Below the pieces are notes generated by a model. That model ran no database searches, had not been told where the DNA came from, and saw only the letters and a program-made list of their open reading frames with translations. Shown piece by piece: positions 61,905 through 64,000 of a stretch of 64,000 bases of DNA; positions within the stretch are counted from its first letter, which is position 1; each line of letters begins with the position of its first letter. This stretch comes from an uncultured Muribaculaceae bacterium (lineage in GTDB: Bacteria > Bacteroidota > Bacteroidia > Bacteroidales > Muribaculaceae): positions 1-64,000 of the forward strand of contig CAJUJB010000004.1 in the NCBI GenBank assembly GCA_910586595.1. The letters are read 5' to 3'. Position numbers and translations under genes: made by a program.

Positions 61905-62860
61905 TGGTCAGAATCGTTTAGTTGGGCGCCGGCCTCATTGGAGGCTTCGACAGCAGATACGAAAATATCGTCCATCGAAGGCAGGAGCCGACGGAACGAG
62001 TTTATAAACACAGCATCATTGGCGGCGGCAATAAAAGGCCGAAGTGCGTCTGACCCGGCGAGCGAGACGGTGGCGGTGGCATTACCATCCTTGTCAATTC
62101 CACCCAGAGTGAACGATGTGCAAGCCGGAGCAACAGCCGCGCGCAACGCATCGGGGCTGCCGATAAAAGCCACCTCATAGCGATTGTCGGAGAAACGCTC
62201 GCGCAACTCACGCACTTCGCCGGAGAGAATATTGTGTGAGCGGTTAATAAGGCTTATTTCATCGCACAGCTCCTCCACACTGCCCATGTTGTGGGTAGAG
62301 AATATGACGGTGGCGCCCTCATCGCGAAGTTTAAGAATCTCGCGTTTGAGGATTCCGGCGTTGATAGGGTCAAAGCCAGAGAAGGGCTCATCAAATATCA
62401 GCAACTGCGGGCGATGGAGCACAGTGACGATAAACTGTACCTTCTGAGCCATACCCTTTGAGAGCTCCTCGACCTTCTTATCCCACCACTCCGAAATCTC
62501 GAGCCGCTCGAACCACTGGCGGAGGGCTAATTCGGCATCGTGCTTCGACATGCCTTTGAGACGGGCGAAGAACACCGCCTGGTCGCCGACCTTCATTTTC
62601 TTGTAGAGGCCACGTTCTTCAGGAAGGTATCCTATGTTGACAATGTCGTCGGCAGTGAGCTGATGGCCGTTGAAGATAACCTGGCCACTGTCGGGGGCTG
62701 TGATATGGTTTATGATGCGTATAAGAGTTGTCTTGCCGGCTCCGTTCGGGCCGAGCAGACCGTAGACCTTACCGCGAGGCACGGCTATCGACACGTCGTC
62801 GAGCGCGCGATGCTTGGTGAAGTCTTTGATGATGTGTTCTGCAGTGAGTATATTATCCAT
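61901..62860 (-). CDS. ABC transporter ATP-binding protein
   Basis: A 319-residue ATPase with Walker A (GPNGAGKTT), signature (LSKGMAQK), Walker B (LLIFDEPFSGFDP) and an H-loop (STHNM). The C-terminal part (about 215-319) is the extra domain of Na+-type exporters (NatA-like). ATG 62860 (MDNILTAEH) is chosen over an in-frame upstream ATG at 62884. It powers the permease encoded 4 bases overlapping downstream. Confidence 0.93.
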   Translation of the reverse strand: MDNILTAEHIIKDFTKHRALDDVSIAVPRGKVYGLLGPNGAGKTTLIRIINHITAPDSGQVIFNGHQLTADDIVNIGYLPEERGLYKKMKVGDQAVFFARLKGMSKHDAELALRQWFERLEISEWWDKKVEELSKGMAQKVQFIVTVLHRPQLLIFDEPFSGFDPINAGILKREILKLRDEGATVIFSTHNMGSVEELCDEISLINRSHNILSGEVRELRERFSDNRYEVAFIGSPDALRAAVAPACTSFTLGGIDKDGNATATVSLAGSDALRPFIAAANDAVFINSFRRLLPSMDDIFVSAVEASNEAGAQLNDSDQ

Positions 62861-62973
62861 AGCAAATGGTGGTTTGGAAGCCAAGCTTCTTATATTTGAC
62901 GCAATAAGAGCTGATTTATTACATAAAGATTTAAAAAAACAACCTTCGGGCTTTATGTGTTATAACTAATGGC

Positions 62974-63018
62974 TTGCCAAAATGGCAGTCGCGACTGACA
63001 CGCGGCAGTTTTGGCAAG
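62974..63018 (+). promoter_or_regulatory. Nested palindromes upstream of groES
   Basis: CTTGCCAAAA (62974-62983) and TTTTGGCAAG (63009-63018) are exact 10-bp inverted repeats. Within them lie TGCCA-AAA-TGGCA and the perfect 12-bp palindrome CAGTCGCGACTG (62987-62998). It is not CIRCE (TTAGCACTC-N9-GAGTGCTAA). The arrangement looks like a stacked operator for heat-shock control. Confidence 0.6.
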
Positions 63019-63028
63019 ATATTTGCAT
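63011..63028 (+). promoter_or_regulatory. groESL promoter: Near-consensus sigma-54 (-24/-12) promoter for groESL
   Basis: TTGGCAAG-ATAT-TTGCA fits the YTGGCACG-N4-TTGCW consensus with one mismatch. The GG (63013-63014) and GC (63025-63026) are exactly 10 bases apart. Transcription would begin near 63038, 33 bases before groES. No good TAnnTTTG box is present in the right place. It may instead be the same sequence used by a different activator. Confidence 0.5.
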
Positions 63029-63070
63029 ACCATGCCACAGAAACAAACTCAAAAAACTATTATACCTATC

Positions 63071-63343
63071 ATGAAATTAAAACCCCTGGCCGACCGTGTG
63101 ATCATCGCACCCACTGCAGCCGAAGAAGTTACAGCTTCGGGTATCATTATCCCCGATTCCGCAAAAGAAAAACCCCTCCGTGGCACTGTGATCGCAGTTG
63201 GCAACGGCACTAAAGACGAAGAAATGGTTCTCAAAGAAGGCGACAAAGTGCTCTATGGCAAATATGCCGGCACCGAAATCGACCTTGACGGAGAAAAGGT
63301 GCTCATCATGCGCCAGAGCGAGGTTCTCGCTGTGGTGGAATAA
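63071..63343 (+). CDS. groS: Co-chaperonin GroES
   Basis: GroES caps the GroEL folding chamber. The 90-residue product starts MKLKPLADRVIIAP and shows the mobile loop (EEVTASGIIIPDSAKEKP) and VLYGKYAGTEIDL. The ATG at 63071 is chosen over an in-frame upstream start at 63011, which would place the -12 element inside the coding region. groEL starts 37 bases after the stop. Confidence 0.97.
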   Translation: MKLKPLADRVIIAPTAAEEVTASGIIIPDSAKEKPLRGTVIAVGNGTKDEEMVLKEGDKVLYGKYAGTEIDLDGEKVLIMRQSEVLAVVE

Positions 63344-63368
63344 GCTTTTCATTTCATCGAATCTATAA

Positions 63369-64000
<632 letters not shown>

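Noticed and set aside
62861..63070. CIRCE element for groESL
   Set aside because: No TTAGCACTC-N9-GAGTGCTAA is present; the palindromes seen are different.

Overview
The window comes from a gut-type member of the Bacteroidota, most likely order Bacteroidales and close to Muribaculaceae (family placement is inference). The evidence is a SusC/SusD glycan-uptake pair, a hybrid two-component regulator with a reg_prop propeller and AraC output, a short primary sigma factor, DUF4491 and DUF4421 proteins, Bacteroidota -7 boxes (TAnnTTTG) in front of many genes, and GC-rich coding DNA with AT-rich intergenic DNA. I found no tRNA, rRNA, CRISPR array or insertion sequence.

Layout. Positions 1-7093 (+) are a tightly packed cluster: panC (3' end), panD, ffh, a hexapeptide acetyltransferase, folD, a CapA-like protein, a TrmN6-like methyltransferase, a CPBP protease and a GH16 hydrolase. 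It ends at a strong terminator (7116-7151). Positions 7172-27962 (-) are a large polysaccharide utilisation locus (PUL). In transcription order it holds two secreted proteins of one unrecognised family, a LamG-GH18 endo-glycosidase, a lipoprotein, SusC, SusD (broken by an in-frame TAA), a serine-type sulfatase, GH20 hexosaminidase, GH2 beta-galactosidase and GH29 fucosidase. Divergent from it (28350-34654, +) are a GH33 sialidase, a hybrid two-component regulator and an anaerobic sulfatase-maturating enzyme. The enzyme set (sialidase, fucosidase, galactosidase, hexosaminidase, sulfatase, endo-GH18) fits stepwise breakdown of sialylated, fucosylated and sulfated host glycans, probably N-glycans or mucin-type chains. 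The radical SAM maturase would activate the sulfatase.

Positions 34635-42730 (-) hold a TPR lipoprotein-like protein and an RND efflux operon (TolC, adaptor, permease, PII-like protein). Next come recR and a GNAT acetyltransferase (+), an OmpA-family porin and a DUF4421 protein (-), a 1470-residue secreted multidomain protein (+), gdhA (+), a small AT-richer segment with a Fic protein (+), and a PH-domain membrane protein (+). Positions 55155-62860 carry hflX, an acyl-CoA synthetase, DUF4491, an rRNA/tRNA methyltransferase, the primary sigma factor and a two-gene ABC exporter. The window ends inside groEL, behind groES and an unusual promoter region.

The strongest novelty candidates are these. 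The PUL regulator has lost both phosphoacceptor residues (His to Tyr, Asp to Ser). A secreted protein family occurs once and in tandem duplicate at the head of the PUL. SusD carries a nonsense codon. groESL is preceded by a near-consensus sigma-54 promoter within nested palindromes. A Fic locus has operator-like inverted repeats. No database or structure search was run; domain names come from recognising motifs by eye.
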